DNA from: Clostridia bacterium
GTDB lineage: Bacteria; Bacillota; Clostridia; Oscillospirales; CAG-272
Length of the DNA: 59,853 bases
NCBI GenBank assembly: GCA_017411605.1
Contig: JAFQPR010000052.1
Coordinates: 1 to 59,853 of the forward strand
Direction of reading: 5' to 3'
Shown here: piece by piece, positions 18,910 through 28,384 of the stretch
Layout of the letters: every line of letters begins with the position of its first letter
Numbering within the stretch: position 1 is the first letter of the stretch
The notes under the pieces: model-generated
What the model was told of the DNA's origin: nothing
Databases searched by the model: none
What the model saw: the letters and a program-made list of their open reading frames with translations, nothing else
Position numbers and translations under genes: made by a program

Positions 18910-20673
18910 ATGGGAATATTTGAAGTTTTGTCCTTACTTTGCGGTCTTGCTCTATTCCTTTACGGAATGGACGTTATGGGCGATTCGCTCAAGAAAAGCG
19001 CAGGTTCAAGACTTAAAGCAATACTCGCAAAAATGACGTCGAGTCCACTTCGCGGATTTCTTCTCGGTCTCGGTGTAACCGCAATTATTCAGTCGTCGTC
19101 TGCGACGACAGTTATGGTTGTCGGCTTCGTTAACTCGGGTACGATGGTTCTTACTCAGGCTGTCGGCGTTATTATGGGCGCTAACGTGGGTACTGCTGTA
19201 ACGGCTTGGATCACCGCTCTTTCCGGACTTGGCGGAGAGGCTGCTGAGTCTATCAGTTGGGTTGAGTGGTTAAAGCCTGATTCGTGGATGCCTATACTTG
19301 CAATTATCGGAATTTGCCTAGTTTTATTTACAAAACGCGGCAAAAAGAAGGATATCGGTAATATTCTTCTTGGCTTTGCAATACTTATGGTTGGTATGAG
19401 TATGATGTCGGATTCGGTTGCAGGACTCAAGAATGACGAAGGCTTTAAATCTATACTTACGATGTTCTCAAACCCTATTTTGGGTGTTCTTGCAGGTCTT
19501 GTTCTTACGGCTATAGTGCAGTCCTCTTCAGCGTCTATCGGTATTCTTCAGTCGCTTACCGTAACGGGCGCTATAACCTACGGCGCTGCTATTCCGATTA
19601 TTATGGGTCAGAATATTGGTACTTGCGTTACCGCGCTTATATCTGCTCTCGGCGCCGGAAAGAACGGTAAGCGCGCGGCTATGATCCATCTCTATTTCAA
19701 TATTATAGGCGTTGTACTGTGGCTTTGCATCTTCTATATCTTTAATGCTATTTTTGAGTTCGCATTCGTCAGTACCGCTATTGATATGTGGGGTGTTGCG
19801 GGAGTTCATACTATATTTAAAATTCTTTCGGTTATTGCTATCGGTCCCTTCTATAAGCAGCTTGAGAAGCTGAGCATCCTTACTATCAAGGATAAGAAGG
19901 ATGAAAACGAGGAGATAAGCCTTCTTGACGAGCGTCTTTTCGAAACTCCTGCTATCGCGGTTGAAAGATCTGCCGTTGCTACCTACTCTATGGCAAAAAT
20001 CGCTTGTGACGCGCTTAAAAAATCGCTTGTTCTTTTCGATAAATACGATTCAAAGCTTGCTGACGAAATAAGAGACCTTGAAACGAAGGCAGACCAATAC
20101 GAGGACCAGATAGGCTCGTATCTTGTAAAGCTTTCCGCGTGCGATATGGCAGAGCAGGATTCAAACCAGATAACTAAACTTCTCCATATGATAGGTGACT
20201 TTGAGAGAATCTCTGACCACGCTGTGAATATCGTTGAATCGGCAGAGGAAATGAAGGATAAGAAGATAGAATTTTCAGCCGAGGCAAAACGTGATATAAC
20301 CGTTATGAAGCGCGCTGTTTCCGATATTGTTGATATGACTCAGAAGGCGTTTATTGAAAACGACGTTTATCTCGCTGAAGACGTTGAGCCTCTTGAGGAG
20401 GTAGTCGACGATATCAGAGATGAGATAAAGCTCGGTCATATACTCAGACTTCAGAAGAGTGAGTGCAGCATTGAGCACGGATTTATTCTATCGGATATAC
20501 TCAATAATTTCGAGCGAGTTTCCGATCATTGCTCAAATATCGCGAGTTGCGTAATCGAAATTTCCAAATACGACTCGCTCAGTATGCATAAGTATAAGGA
20601 TGAAGTCAAGCACGAGAATAAGGACTTCAAGACAAAGGTTGCGGAATATAAGGCCGTTTACTCGTTGAAGTAA
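18910..20673 (+). CDS. Na/phosphate cotransporter family protein with PhoU-like tail
   Basis: The 587-residue protein has the inverted-repeat membrane core of the NptA/SLC34 family: two QSSSA signatures (QSSSATTVMVVGF near residue 60 and QSSSASIGILQSL near 205). These mark sodium-dependent phosphate transport. Residues from about 345 on form a soluble helical PhoU-like domain (DFERISDHAVNI, NFERVSDHCSNI), as in many bacterial members, probably sensing or gating. AAAGGAG precedes the ATG. Confidence 0.92.
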   Translation: MGIFEVLSLLCGLALFLYGMDVMGDSLKKSAGSRLKAILAKMTSSPLRGFLLGLGVTAIIQSSSATTVMVVGFVNSGTMVLTQAVGVIMGANVGTAVTAWITALSGLGGEAAESISWVEWLKPDSWMPILAIIGICLVLFTKRGKKKDIGNILLGFAILMVGMSMMSDSVAGLKNDEGFKSILTMFSNPILGVLAGLVLTAIVQSSSASIGILQSLTVTGAITYGAAIPIIMGQNIGTCVTALISALGAGKNGKRAAMIHLYFNIIGVVLWLCIFYIFNAIFEFAFVSTAIDMWGVAGVHTIFKILSVIAIGPFYKQLEKLSILTIKDKKDENEEISLLDERLFETPAIAVERSAVATYSMAKIACDALKKSLVLFDKYDSKLADEIRDLETKADQYEDQIGSYLVKLSACDMAEQDSNQITKLLHMIGDFERISDHAVNIVESAEEMKDKKIEFSAEAKRDITVMKRAVSDIVDMTQKAFIENDVYLAEDVEPLEEVVDDIRDEIKLGHILRLQKSECSIEHGFILSDILNNFERVSDHCSNIASCVIEISKYDSLSMHKYKDEVKHENKDFKTKVAEYKAVYSLK

Positions 20674-20711
20674 TTTTAATAAGGCATAAGAAACGTTTAT
20701 GTTTGATAGAT

Positions 20712-20753
20712 ATGCACCCCAAAGGTCAGATGATTTCGGGGTGCATATTTTTA
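20712..20753 (+). terminator. Terminator after the Na/phosphate cotransporter
   Basis: ATGCACCCC (20712-20720) pairs with GGGGTGCAT (20738-20746), followed by ATTTTTATT. A standard intrinsic terminator that closes the DUF4190/cotransporter operon. Confidence 0.9.
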
Positions 20754-20915
20754 TTGTTAAAACGTTCGAAAAACACAATTTAGTAGCTGTTATTTAAAAG
20801 ACATTTACACTTTGTTATAATTTTATTTACTTTGGGATAATTTTTTATTTACGGATAATTAATTGACTTAATTAATAATTTTATGGTAAGCTAAAATAAA
20901 AAGGAGAAAATTACC

Positions 20916-22448
20916 GTGAAAAAAACAACACTTTTTAAAAGAACGTTCGCCCTCGTTTTGACGCTAGCGATGCTTGCAACTCTCTTTTCGTGCAGTATGT
21001 ACGGAAACTCTGATAATGCATCGGGCGGATACTATCCGGTGATAAACGGCGGTGCAATGAATGGCGATCTTTCGGGAGAAGAGTATACTGAGATAGTTGA
21101 GAATTCGTTTATAAACACGGAGGAAAACGGAACAAGCTATTTCTCTATAGACGCGAATACGGCTTCTTATCCTAATCTTCGCAGTATGATAAAGAATCAC
21201 TACTCAAGTATACCGAAGGATGCGGTAAGGATCGAAGAGATGCTCAACTACTTCGATTACGATTATAAAACCCCCGAGAACGGAGAGATACTCGCGCTTA
21301 CCTCGTCTATGTTTGATACTCCTTATAATAATGAAACTAAGCTTCTCACAGTAGGACTTGCGGCGGAGAAGGTTGAGCTTTCAGACGTGAAAAACAATCT
21401 CGTATTTCTTATCGACGTCAGCGGATCAATGTATTCCGAGGATAAGCTGCCTCTTGTTCAGAGCGCTTTTATGCTTCTCACAGAGAGCCTCAATCCTGAG
21501 GACAGAATTTCGATAGTGACCTATGCGGGAGCGGACAGCGTTGCTCTCTCGGGAGCATTTGGAAATGAAAAGGGAAAGATTATGGCCGTTATCGAGGACC
21601 TCGAGGCAGGCGGATCAACAGCGGGTGCTGACGGAATAGAAACCGCATATGAGCTCGCAAAGCAGTATTACATAGATGGAGGAAACAACCGCGTTATCCT
21701 CGCTACCGACGGTGACTTCAACGTAGGACTCAGCGCGACGCAGGATCTTGAGAAGTTTATAGCCAAAAAAAGAGACACGGGTATATATTTCTCGGTCTAC
21801 GGCTTTGGCAGAGGTAATATAAAATCCGAGAAAATGGAAGCGCTTGCGCTTGCCGGCAACGGTGTATTCAGCTATATTGATTCTGTAAAGGAAGCAAGAC
21901 GTGCTCTCGTTGCGGATATAGGCGGAAGCCTTGTTACCGTAGCGAAGGATGTTAAGGCGGGAATAACCTTTAACAGTGACTATATAGAGAGCTACAGGCT
22001 CATAGGATATGAAAATAAGCTTTTAACAGAGGAAGAGTTTGAGGATTCATCGACTGATGCGGGTGAGCTCGGAAGCGGACACACCGTAACTGTGGCTTAC
22101 GAGGTAAAGCTAAAAGAGAACGTGAGCTTTACCGGTGAGGATAGTCTTGCTGACGTTACGGTAAAATTCAAGCCGACGGAGAACGTAGGCGCAGACGGCA
22201 CCGCTGAGCTGTCATCGGTCCTTACGGTTAGAGGTGACTCTTATCACGAGATAGCAACACAGAGTGACTTATTCGTTGCATCCGTTATAGAGTTTGGTCT
22301 TATTCTCCGTAATTCCGAGTATAAAGCGGAGGCGGATATAGAGGCTCTCGTATCAAGAATTGATCAGCTTGATCTTGAGAACGACGGATTTAAGGCTGAA
22401 TTCCGTGATATTGTTAAGATATACGCATCTTATGAAAAAGAAAAGTAA
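20916..22448 (+). CDS. Lipoprotein with von Willebrand factor A domain, YfbK-like
   Basis: The GTG at 20916 with AAAGGAG upstream gives a lipoprotein signal ending LATLFSC. The protein resembles YfbK: an N-terminal vWA-associated region (about 65-140), a VWA domain with MIDAS motif DVSGSMY near residue 168 and later metal ligands (TDGDF), and a C-terminal DUF3520-like segment. VWA domains bind proteins through a metal ion, so a surface adhesion or scaffolding role is plausible. The gene stands alone and ends at the terminator at 22494. Confidence 0.9.
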   Translation: MKKTTLFKRTFALVLTLAMLATLFSCSMYGNSDNASGGYYPVINGGAMNGDLSGEEYTEIVENSFINTEENGTSYFSIDANTASYPNLRSMIKNHYSSIPKDAVRIEEMLNYFDYDYKTPENGEILALTSSMFDTPYNNETKLLTVGLAAEKVELSDVKNNLVFLIDVSGSMYSEDKLPLVQSAFMLLTESLNPEDRISIVTYAGADSVALSGAFGNEKGKIMAVIEDLEAGGSTAGADGIETAYELAKQYYIDGGNNRVILATDGDFNVGLSATQDLEKFIAKKRDTGIYFSVYGFGRGNIKSEKMEALALAGNGVFSYIDSVKEARRALVADIGGSLVTVAKDVKAGITFNSDYIESYRLIGYENKLLTEEEFEDSSTDAGELGSGHTVTVAYEVKLKENVSFTGEDSLADVTVKFKPTENVGADGTAELSSVLTVRGDSYHEIATQSDLFVASVIEFGLILRNSEYKAEADIEALVSRIDQLDLENDGFKAEFRDIVKIYASYEKEK

Positions 22449-22493
22449 TAACAGACGTATCTTATACGAAAAATATTAATTAAAGAAATAAAA

Positions 22494-22536
22494 AGTGGCA
22501 GAGGTAACGAACGTATCTCTGCCACTGAATTTTTTA
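22494..22536. terminator. Intrinsic terminator between convergent genes
   Basis: AGTGGCAGAG (22494-22503) pairs with CTCTGCCACT (22517-22526), followed by a T run on +. It serves the VWA gene and possibly the antiporter from the other side. Confidence 0.9.
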
Positions 22537-22561
22537 AAAGGTGTATAAAAAACTGAAAATT

Positions 22562-23878
22562 TTAGCTATGACGGTGATGTCTTTGTTTTTTCTCACCAAG
22601 CGTGCGCTTTGCCTCTTCTCTCGCACTTGTTTTGTGCTCGGTCTTGATATCACCCGACTTGATAAGAGACATTCTCGTGAGAGAGGGACCTACGATCTCG
22701 TATATAAGGACTGCGAAGAGCGTGATATTTCTGACTATCGCTCCGTCGGGGCCAAGCTCAATTGCTTTGATAGCCATACCGAGAGCTACGCCTGCCTGGG
22801 GCAGAAGCGTGATACCGAGGTATTTAACTATATTCGGCTCGCACTTCGTCAATCTCGCGCTGATGCCCGCGCCGAAGTATTTACCGAGCGAGCGCGAAAG
22901 GATATAAACAATGCCGATAAGAACAACGGCGAGATCCGCAAATACGGAAAGCTCAAGCTCCGCGCCGCTGATAACGAAGAAGAGTATGAGTATCGGAGCT
23001 GTCCATCTGTCCGCTCTGTCCATAAGCTCCTCGGAAAAATCGCATATGTTGCAGAATACCGTTCCGAGCATCATACAGGAGAGGAGGGAAGAGAACGCGA
23101 TATGTACTCCGCCGACATCGAAGCTGATGCTTGAGATAGCAACTGTCATCATAACAAAGGTTACCGACATTGCCATACGCTTTGATCTCGAGTGGAAGAA
23201 GCGCTCGCAAAACGTGAATAGTAAGCCCATAATAAATCCGAGAAGAAGCGAAAGGATGACCTCTATTATCGGCTCAAGTACGACCGAAAGTACGTCTATT
23301 GCGCCGGAATTGATTGATTTGGCTACACCGAAGGATACCGCGAAAACAATAAGACCGACAGCATCGTCAAGAGCGACAACGGGAAGAAGTATATCCGTGA
23401 GCGCGCCTTTAGCCTTGTACTGACGAACGACCATAAGGGTTGCTGCGGGAGCCGTTGCGGTTGCGACAGCGCCGAGTACGATAGCAGCCGCAAGAGAAAG
23501 CTTATCGGGAATCATAAGGTGAAGTAAGATGAGAAATACGTCAACCGTGAGAGTTGTGAATAATGCCTGGAAAATACCGATAACGGTTGCCTGCTTGCCT
23601 ATTTTTTTAAGCTGAGAGATACGGAATTCGTTACCCATAGAAAAGGCAATAAAGCCGAGAGCAACGTCGGAGATTATGCCAAGCCCCTCTATCTGCTCTG
23701 CCGTGATACCAAGACCGCCAACGCCGAATGCTCCAAGGCAGAACGGACCTATGAGAACGCCCGCGATAAGGTAAGCGGTTACCGCAGGAAGTGATACGAG
23801 CTTCGCGAGTCTTGAAAGTAAAAGACCTACGAGAAGCGCGGTTGAAAGGCTTAAGAGTATAGCTGCTGTTTGTGACAA
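22562..23878 (-). CDS. Kef/NhaP-type cation:proton antiporter
   Basis: This 438-residue protein has about twelve hydrophobic helices and the Na/H-exchanger (CPA2) fold, with segments such as AVTAYLIAGVLIGP near the start and ALDDAVGLIVFAVSFG in the middle, where the DD-like acidic pair probably binds the cation. It lacks the TrkA-N/RCK domain of true Kef channels; the C-terminus is a short His-rich tail. The start is a TTG at 23878 with AAGG upstream. It is convergent with the VWA gene. Confidence 0.9.
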   Translation of the reverse strand: MSQTAAILLSLSTALLVGLLLSRLAKLVSLPAVTAYLIAGVLIGPFCLGAFGVGGLGITAEQIEGLGIISDVALGFIAFSMGNEFRISQLKKIGKQATVIGIFQALFTTLTVDVFLILLHLMIPDKLSLAAAIVLGAVATATAPAATLMVVRQYKAKGALTDILLPVVALDDAVGLIVFAVSFGVAKSINSGAIDVLSVVLEPIIEVILSLLLGFIMGLLFTFCERFFHSRSKRMAMSVTFVMMTVAISSISFDVGGVHIAFSSLLSCMMLGTVFCNICDFSEELMDRADRWTAPILILFFVISGAELELSVFADLAVVLIGIVYILSRSLGKYFGAGISARLTKCEPNIVKYLGITLLPQAGVALGMAIKAIELGPDGAIVRNITLFAVLIYEIVGPSLTRMSLIKSGDIKTEHKTSAREEAKRTLGEKKQRHHRHS

Positions 23879-24023
23879 AATGGTCGCCTTCTTTCTTATT
23901 ATAGTGTTTTTTTATATAAAAATTAGATTTATCGCACGATTTAATAATATAACACTTTGAACCATAAAAGTCAACAGATTTTAAAAAAAGATTTTTAATA
24001 ATATGCTTTTTTGAAAAAAAGTC

Positions 24024-24052
24024 TTGAAAAACGTAAAAAACGCTGATATTCT
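24024..24052 (+). promoter_or_regulatory. Promoter of the PocR-AraC regulator
   Basis: TTGAAA (24024-24029) and TATTCT (24047-24052) are 17 bp apart, about 50 bp before the gene. Confidence 0.6.
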
Positions 24053-24105
24053 ATAAATAGTAAAAAAGATTATATTTAATCAATATTTATATTCTGGAGA
24101 AAATT

Positions 24106-24933
24106 ATGATAGACTATAGAATGAAAGAGCTTGCGGAAATCATAAACGACCTTACTATTATGACGAAAATCAAGTGTGTGCTTTATGATGCGAGCTTTCG
24201 ACCGATATATCATTACGAAAAGGAAAAGTGCGCTTTTTGCGCAGCTATAAGAAGCAACAAGAAATATCTTGACAGATGCCTCGCATCAGACCTTGAAGGA
24301 CTAAAGAAATGTACGGAAAGCGGCGGTGCGTGTATGTATAAATGCCATATGGGACTCTCCGAGCTTCTGACGCCGATAAAGAGCGACGGAGTTGTTATCG
24401 GTTTCATTCTCGTAGGGCAGAGTATATGCGATGAAGATTACCTTGCCGTCAAAAAGAATATTGAAAAGTTTCCCGATAAATCCTTACACGGGGTACTGTA
24501 TCGCGAGCTCGAGCACGTAAGAAGTCTTAGCATTGACGAGCTTCGCGCTATGGAGAGGCTTACGCAGATATGCTCATCCTACATAGATATGAAAAAACTG
24601 ATAAAAAGACGCGAGGAGCCGACGAAGAAGCTTATCGAAGAGTATATCGCGGAAAACCTTCGGTACGAGATAGGTATAGAGAGTCTTACACGTACATTCC
24701 GTATGTCAAGAAGCTCGCTCTACAGCTTTTCAAAAAAGAACTTTGGTATGGGCATCTCCGAATATATAAGCTCGGTCAGAATGGATGCCGCGCGCGATAT
24801 GCTTCTTACGACGGATATGACCGTATCGGAGATTTCTTACGCAGTCGGCATATACGATACCAACTATTTTATTAAGCAGTTTAAAGCAAAGTGGGGATTA
24901 CCTCCAAAAAAATGGAAAAATAGTCAAAAATAA
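24106..24933 (+). CDS. PocR-domain AraC-family transcription regulator
   Basis: The N-terminal ~165 residues form a PocR ligand-binding domain, recognisable by its Cys pattern (CAFC, RCLASD, CMYKCHMGL) and the IGFILVGQ strand. The C-terminal ~100 residues are an AraC HTH pair (SRSSLYSFSKKNFGMGISEYIS, then VSEISYAVGIYDTNYFIKQFKAKWGLPPKKW). PocR domains sense small hydrocarbon-derived ligands. It lies 106 bp before the cupin gene on the same strand and probably controls the cupin/glycosidase pair. Confidence 0.92.
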   Translation: MIDYRMKELAEIINDLTIMTKIKCVLYDASFRPIYHYEKEKCAFCAAIRSNKKYLDRCLASDLEGLKKCTESGGACMYKCHMGLSELLTPIKSDGVVIGFILVGQSICDEDYLAVKKNIEKFPDKSLHGVLYRELEHVRSLSIDELRAMERLTQICSSYIDMKKLIKRREEPTKKLIEEYIAENLRYEIGIESLTRTFRMSRSSLYSFSKKNFGMGISEYISSVRMDAARDMLLTTDMTVSEISYAVGIYDTNYFIKQFKAKWGLPPKKWKNSQK

Positions 24934-25039
24934 TCAAGAATACAGTTTTTATAAGCCTGAGTTCTATACAGCGGAAGCTTTTATGTGATATATTTGAGTT
25001 GAAAAGTGTTTTAAATATTATATACTTGGAGGATTCTAT

Positions 25040-26245
25040 ATGTCTGTTGCAAAAAAGCTTCTTAACGAAGGAAAAGGAATACTCAGGCTTGCGCCCACGT
25101 GGGTGCCGAGAGCATTCTGCATACCGGGAAAAAGGATAAAGCTTCATCCCGACGATTATTACGTGCTGGGACTTAAGCGCGGCGGAATTGACGAAAGGTG
25201 GTTAGCATCGACGACCCACGCGGATAACGGCCCCGAAACGCCCGCTGACGAGGGAATGAGCTATGCCGTGTCACGCGACGGAAGAGAAAGAGTGCTTCTT
25301 GCCGATGCCGTAGCGGAGCTCGGAGGTGAGATCATCGGGGATAAGCTCTTCAAAAAATACGGAAGATGGCCTATGTTCTCAAAATTTTTCGATAACAAGG
25401 GACCGCTTCCTCATCATATTCATCACAGAGATGAGCATGCAAAAAGAGTCGGTGAGGCGGGTAAGCCCGAGATGTATTTCTTCCCGTCGCAATGCAACAA
25501 TCACGGCGGAACTTTTCCTTTTACTTTCTTTGGCTTTAATCCCGATACTAAAAGGGAAGAAGTCAGAAAATGTCTAGAAAACTTTACAAAAGGTGATAAT
25601 AAACTCCTGGATTTATCAAAAGCATACAAGATTACACTTGATACGGGATGGGATGTTCCTCCCGGAATTTTGCACGCTCCCGCGAGCCTTTGTACCTATG
25701 AACCACAGTTTGCGAGTGACGTTTATGCAATGTATCAATCTGTGCTTTACGGGGGAGAGTGCGTATCCGAGGATCTCCTTTGGAAAAACTGCCCCGAGGA
25801 AGAGATAGGCAATTTCGATTATCTTATGGACGTTATTGACTGGGAAGCAAACGTCGATCCGAACTTTAAGGAAAAACGTTTTATGGCTCCTGTTACTATA
25901 AACGAAAACGATAACTATGTCGAGGAGTGGATATGCTATAAGTGTAAGACCGCAAGCGCAAAAAGACTTACGGTTATGCCCGGCAAGAGCGCGCTTATTA
26001 AAGACGAGGCGGCGTACGGCTTAATCCTTATCCAGGGGCGCGGAAAAATGGGTGAGTGGGATATCGAAACGCCTACCCTTATCAGATACGGCGAGCTGAC
26101 GAGCGATGAATTCTTCGTTACGGAGAACGCGGCAAAGGAAGGTGTGCTTATAACCAATACGTCGAAGACCGAGCCTATCGTTATGCTCAAGCATTTTTCG
26201 GAAAATCCCGAGCTTGACAGGTTTATGACGAAAAACGGATTTTAA
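25040..26245 (+). CDS. Cupin-fold protein, putative sugar-isomerase relative
   Basis: The 401-residue protein has a His-rich metal-site motif HHIHHRDEH (about residues 134-142), a later GTFPFTFFGF, and a second beta-rich half, as in type I phosphomannose-isomerase-like bicupins. It resembles uncharacterised cupin proteins found next to glycosidases in gut Clostridia. The reaction is unknown; sugar isomerisation is inference. GGAGG lies before the ATG. It is 13 bp upstream of the glycosidase. Confidence 0.6.
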   Translation: MSVAKKLLNEGKGILRLAPTWVPRAFCIPGKRIKLHPDDYYVLGLKRGGIDERWLASTTHADNGPETPADEGMSYAVSRDGRERVLLADAVAELGGEIIGDKLFKKYGRWPMFSKFFDNKGPLPHHIHHRDEHAKRVGEAGKPEMYFFPSQCNNHGGTFPFTFFGFNPDTKREEVRKCLENFTKGDNKLLDLSKAYKITLDTGWDVPPGILHAPASLCTYEPQFASDVYAMYQSVLYGGECVSEDLLWKNCPEEEIGNFDYLMDVIDWEANVDPNFKEKRFMAPVTINENDNYVEEWICYKCKTASAKRLTVMPGKSALIKDEAAYGLILIQGRGKMGEWDIETPTLIRYGELTSDEFFVTENAAKEGVLITNTSKTEPIVMLKHFSENPELDRFMTKNGF

Positions 26246-26258
26246 GAGAGGCAAGAAA

Positions 26259-28289
26259 ATGGAAAGCAAGTGGTATAAAAAGAGCTATAGACGCAGTCTT
26301 GTTGATATGCATATTGAGGATTGCGACGAAAGCTTTCTCTCGGAGTTTTCGCCCGAGGCTTACGTTGAATATCTGAGGTGTGCAAACATAGACTCGGCTA
26401 TGATATATCTTCAATCTCACGTCGGTCTTTGTCATTATCCGACGAAGAGCGGTGTGGTACATAAAAATCTTGTCGGCCGTGAGGACGTGATAAAAAGAAC
26501 GATAGATCTCATTCATAAGAATGGAATGTTTGCCGTTGGATATTACAGTCTTATATACAACACGAGAGAAGAGGAAAGACACCCCGAATGGCGTATTATA
26601 GACGATCTTAAGACGAACACCTCGCCTCATCAGCGCGGCGGAAGATACGGCTTCCTATGCCCGAATAATATGGAGCACAGAGCCTTCGTAAAGACTCAGC
26701 TTTCCGAGATAGCCGAATATTTCGATCTCGACGGTCTCTTCCTCGATATGACATTCTGGCCTGCGGTCTGCAGATGCGAGTGCTGCCGCGCTCGTTTTGA
26801 AAAAGAAACGGGTATCTCTGTTTTACCCGAATTTGCGAATTTTAATTCCGCGGATTCTGCGCTCTTCAGAAAATCCCGATATAAATGGATGACAGATTTT
26901 GCAACGGATATCACAGATTTCGTGAGAGGCATTATGCCTAACGTCACAGTCAGCCATAATAACGCGTCAGCCGTTGCGGCAGGGTGGACGAGAGGCGTTG
27001 ACGAAACGATAGGCGACCTTTGCGATTACGTTACGGGTGATCTCTACGGAACGCTTCTCGGGCACTCCTTCTCGATGAAATACTACCGCGCCGTGTCAAA
27101 TAACCAACCGTATGAGTATATGCTCACAAGATTCTCTCAAAATCTCTCTCAGCATACGCTCAGCAAGACCGAGCGTCAGCTCACGCAGGGAGTCCTTCTT
27201 ACCGCGGCGCATCACGGAGCAAACTTCGTTATCGACGCGATAGACCCCGTAGGTACGGTTAATCCCGAGGTTGCAAAGCTTATAGGCGCTGCCTACGCCG
27301 AGGAGAAAAAATACGAAAAGTATCTTACCGTGGGTAAACCCGTGTCCGACGTTGGAATCTGGTATTCCATAACCGGCAGACACACGAGCTTTGATCAGAG
27401 TGTAAACAGTCTTAACGGATCAACAGTTCTCGGGGAGACTCTCGGTTCAAATCACGTGCTTTACGACGTTGTAACTAACAAGACGGCAGATACTATGAGC
27501 GGCTATCCGATTGTTTTTGCGCCCGCGATAGCCGGTATTGAATCAGAGCATATCGAAGCTGCAAAAAAATATGTGAGGGACGGGGGCGTGCTATGCTTCA
27601 GCGGCGTTGAAGTTCCCGAATTCCTTGACGAATTCTTTGGTGGAAAGCTGCTTGGCTTCACGGAAAACAAGAATTCGTATGCCGCTCCAACCGAGATTGG
27701 GAGCGAGCTTCTCGCGCCGTTTACCGAAAAATATCCCTTATCACTCTCGGATAAACACCCCATCGTAAAAATGGAGAAAAACGGTGTGAGAGTTCTCGCG
27801 ACTCTTACAACACCATATGCTCATCCAACAGACAAAAATAAGTTCGCATCCATTCATTCTAACCCACCCGTGTTAAAAACGGGGCATCCGGCGGTAGCGG
27901 AAGTCGATTATGGGCGCGGTAAGGTTATCTGGCTTGGCGTAGCGTTTGACGGTTATCCGGGAAGGCAGCATAGGGGTATAACTATGGCAATTCTCAGAAG
28001 ATACTTTGGAGAGGAGCGGCAGACTCTTATTACGGGCGCGCCGAAAATGGTCGAGGCGGTTGCCTATTCCTCCGACACTGAGTGGCAGATAAGCTTCTGC
28101 AACGTTGGCGACGCCGAGGACGGCAGAAAAATCGCGCCGTTTGAGGTTTCTTTGGCAATACCTAAAGCGCCGCGCGAGGTCAAGCTGTTGCCGAGCGGCG
28201 AGAGAATTGATTTTTCTTATGAAAACGGTAGACTGAAATTTGAAGCAAAAGAACTCGATTTATTTGCTATGTACAGCATAATCCTTTAA
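26259..28289 (+). CDS. Putative glycoside hydrolase with GH42-like trimerisation domain
   Basis: The 676-residue protein has a TIM-barrel-like N-terminal half (SMIYLQSHVGLCHYP, GLFLDMTFWPAVCRCECC, VSHNNASAVAAGWTRG), then a Rossmann-like middle with beta-galactosidase trimerisation character (IVFAPAIAGIESEHIEAAKKYVRDGGVLCFSG), and a C-terminal beta domain. It has no signal peptide, so it acts inside the cell on small oligosaccharides. The substrate is unknown. GLFLDMTFW holds a probable catalytic Asp, as in alpha-fucosidase- and alpha-galactosidase-like barrels. It is the last gene of the PocR-controlled module and is followed by a terminator. Confidence 0.7.
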   Translation: MESKWYKKSYRRSLVDMHIEDCDESFLSEFSPEAYVEYLRCANIDSAMIYLQSHVGLCHYPTKSGVVHKNLVGREDVIKRTIDLIHKNGMFAVGYYSLIYNTREEERHPEWRIIDDLKTNTSPHQRGGRYGFLCPNNMEHRAFVKTQLSEIAEYFDLDGLFLDMTFWPAVCRCECCRARFEKETGISVLPEFANFNSADSALFRKSRYKWMTDFATDITDFVRGIMPNVTVSHNNASAVAAGWTRGVDETIGDLCDYVTGDLYGTLLGHSFSMKYYRAVSNNQPYEYMLTRFSQNLSQHTLSKTERQLTQGVLLTAAHHGANFVIDAIDPVGTVNPEVAKLIGAAYAEEKKYEKYLTVGKPVSDVGIWYSITGRHTSFDQSVNSLNGSTVLGETLGSNHVLYDVVTNKTADTMSGYPIVFAPAIAGIESEHIEAAKKYVRDGGVLCFSGVEVPEFLDEFFGGKLLGFTENKNSYAAPTEIGSELLAPFTEKYPLSLSDKHPIVKMEKNGVRVLATLTTPYAHPTDKNKFASIHSNPPVLKTGHPAVAEVDYGRGKVIWLGVAFDGYPGRQHRGITMAILRRYFGEERQTLITGAPKMVEAVAYSSDTEWQISFCNVGDAEDGRKIAPFEVSLAIPKAPREVKLLPSGERIDFSYENGRLKFEAKELDLFAMYSIIL

Positions 28290-28299
28290 TACAAAAAAA

Positions 28300-28338
28300 C
28301 GGTAGATTCACCGCAAAAAGTGAGTCTACCGCCTTTTT
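28300..28338. terminator. Intrinsic terminator after the glycosidase
   Basis: CGGTAGATTCA (28300-28310) pairs with TGAGTCTACCG (28321-28331) with one G:T-type mismatch, followed by CCTTTTTGT. It lies between the convergent glycosidase and sialidase-like genes. Confidence 0.88.
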
Positions 28339-28384
28339 GTAAATAATTATTAGCAAAACCGCGTTTTATATACCGGTATGCGGT

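Noticed and set aside
24999..25026. Promoter TTGAAA-16-TATACT before the cupin gene
   Set aside because: Its start point would fall after the gene's ribosome site, so it could not give a normal message.
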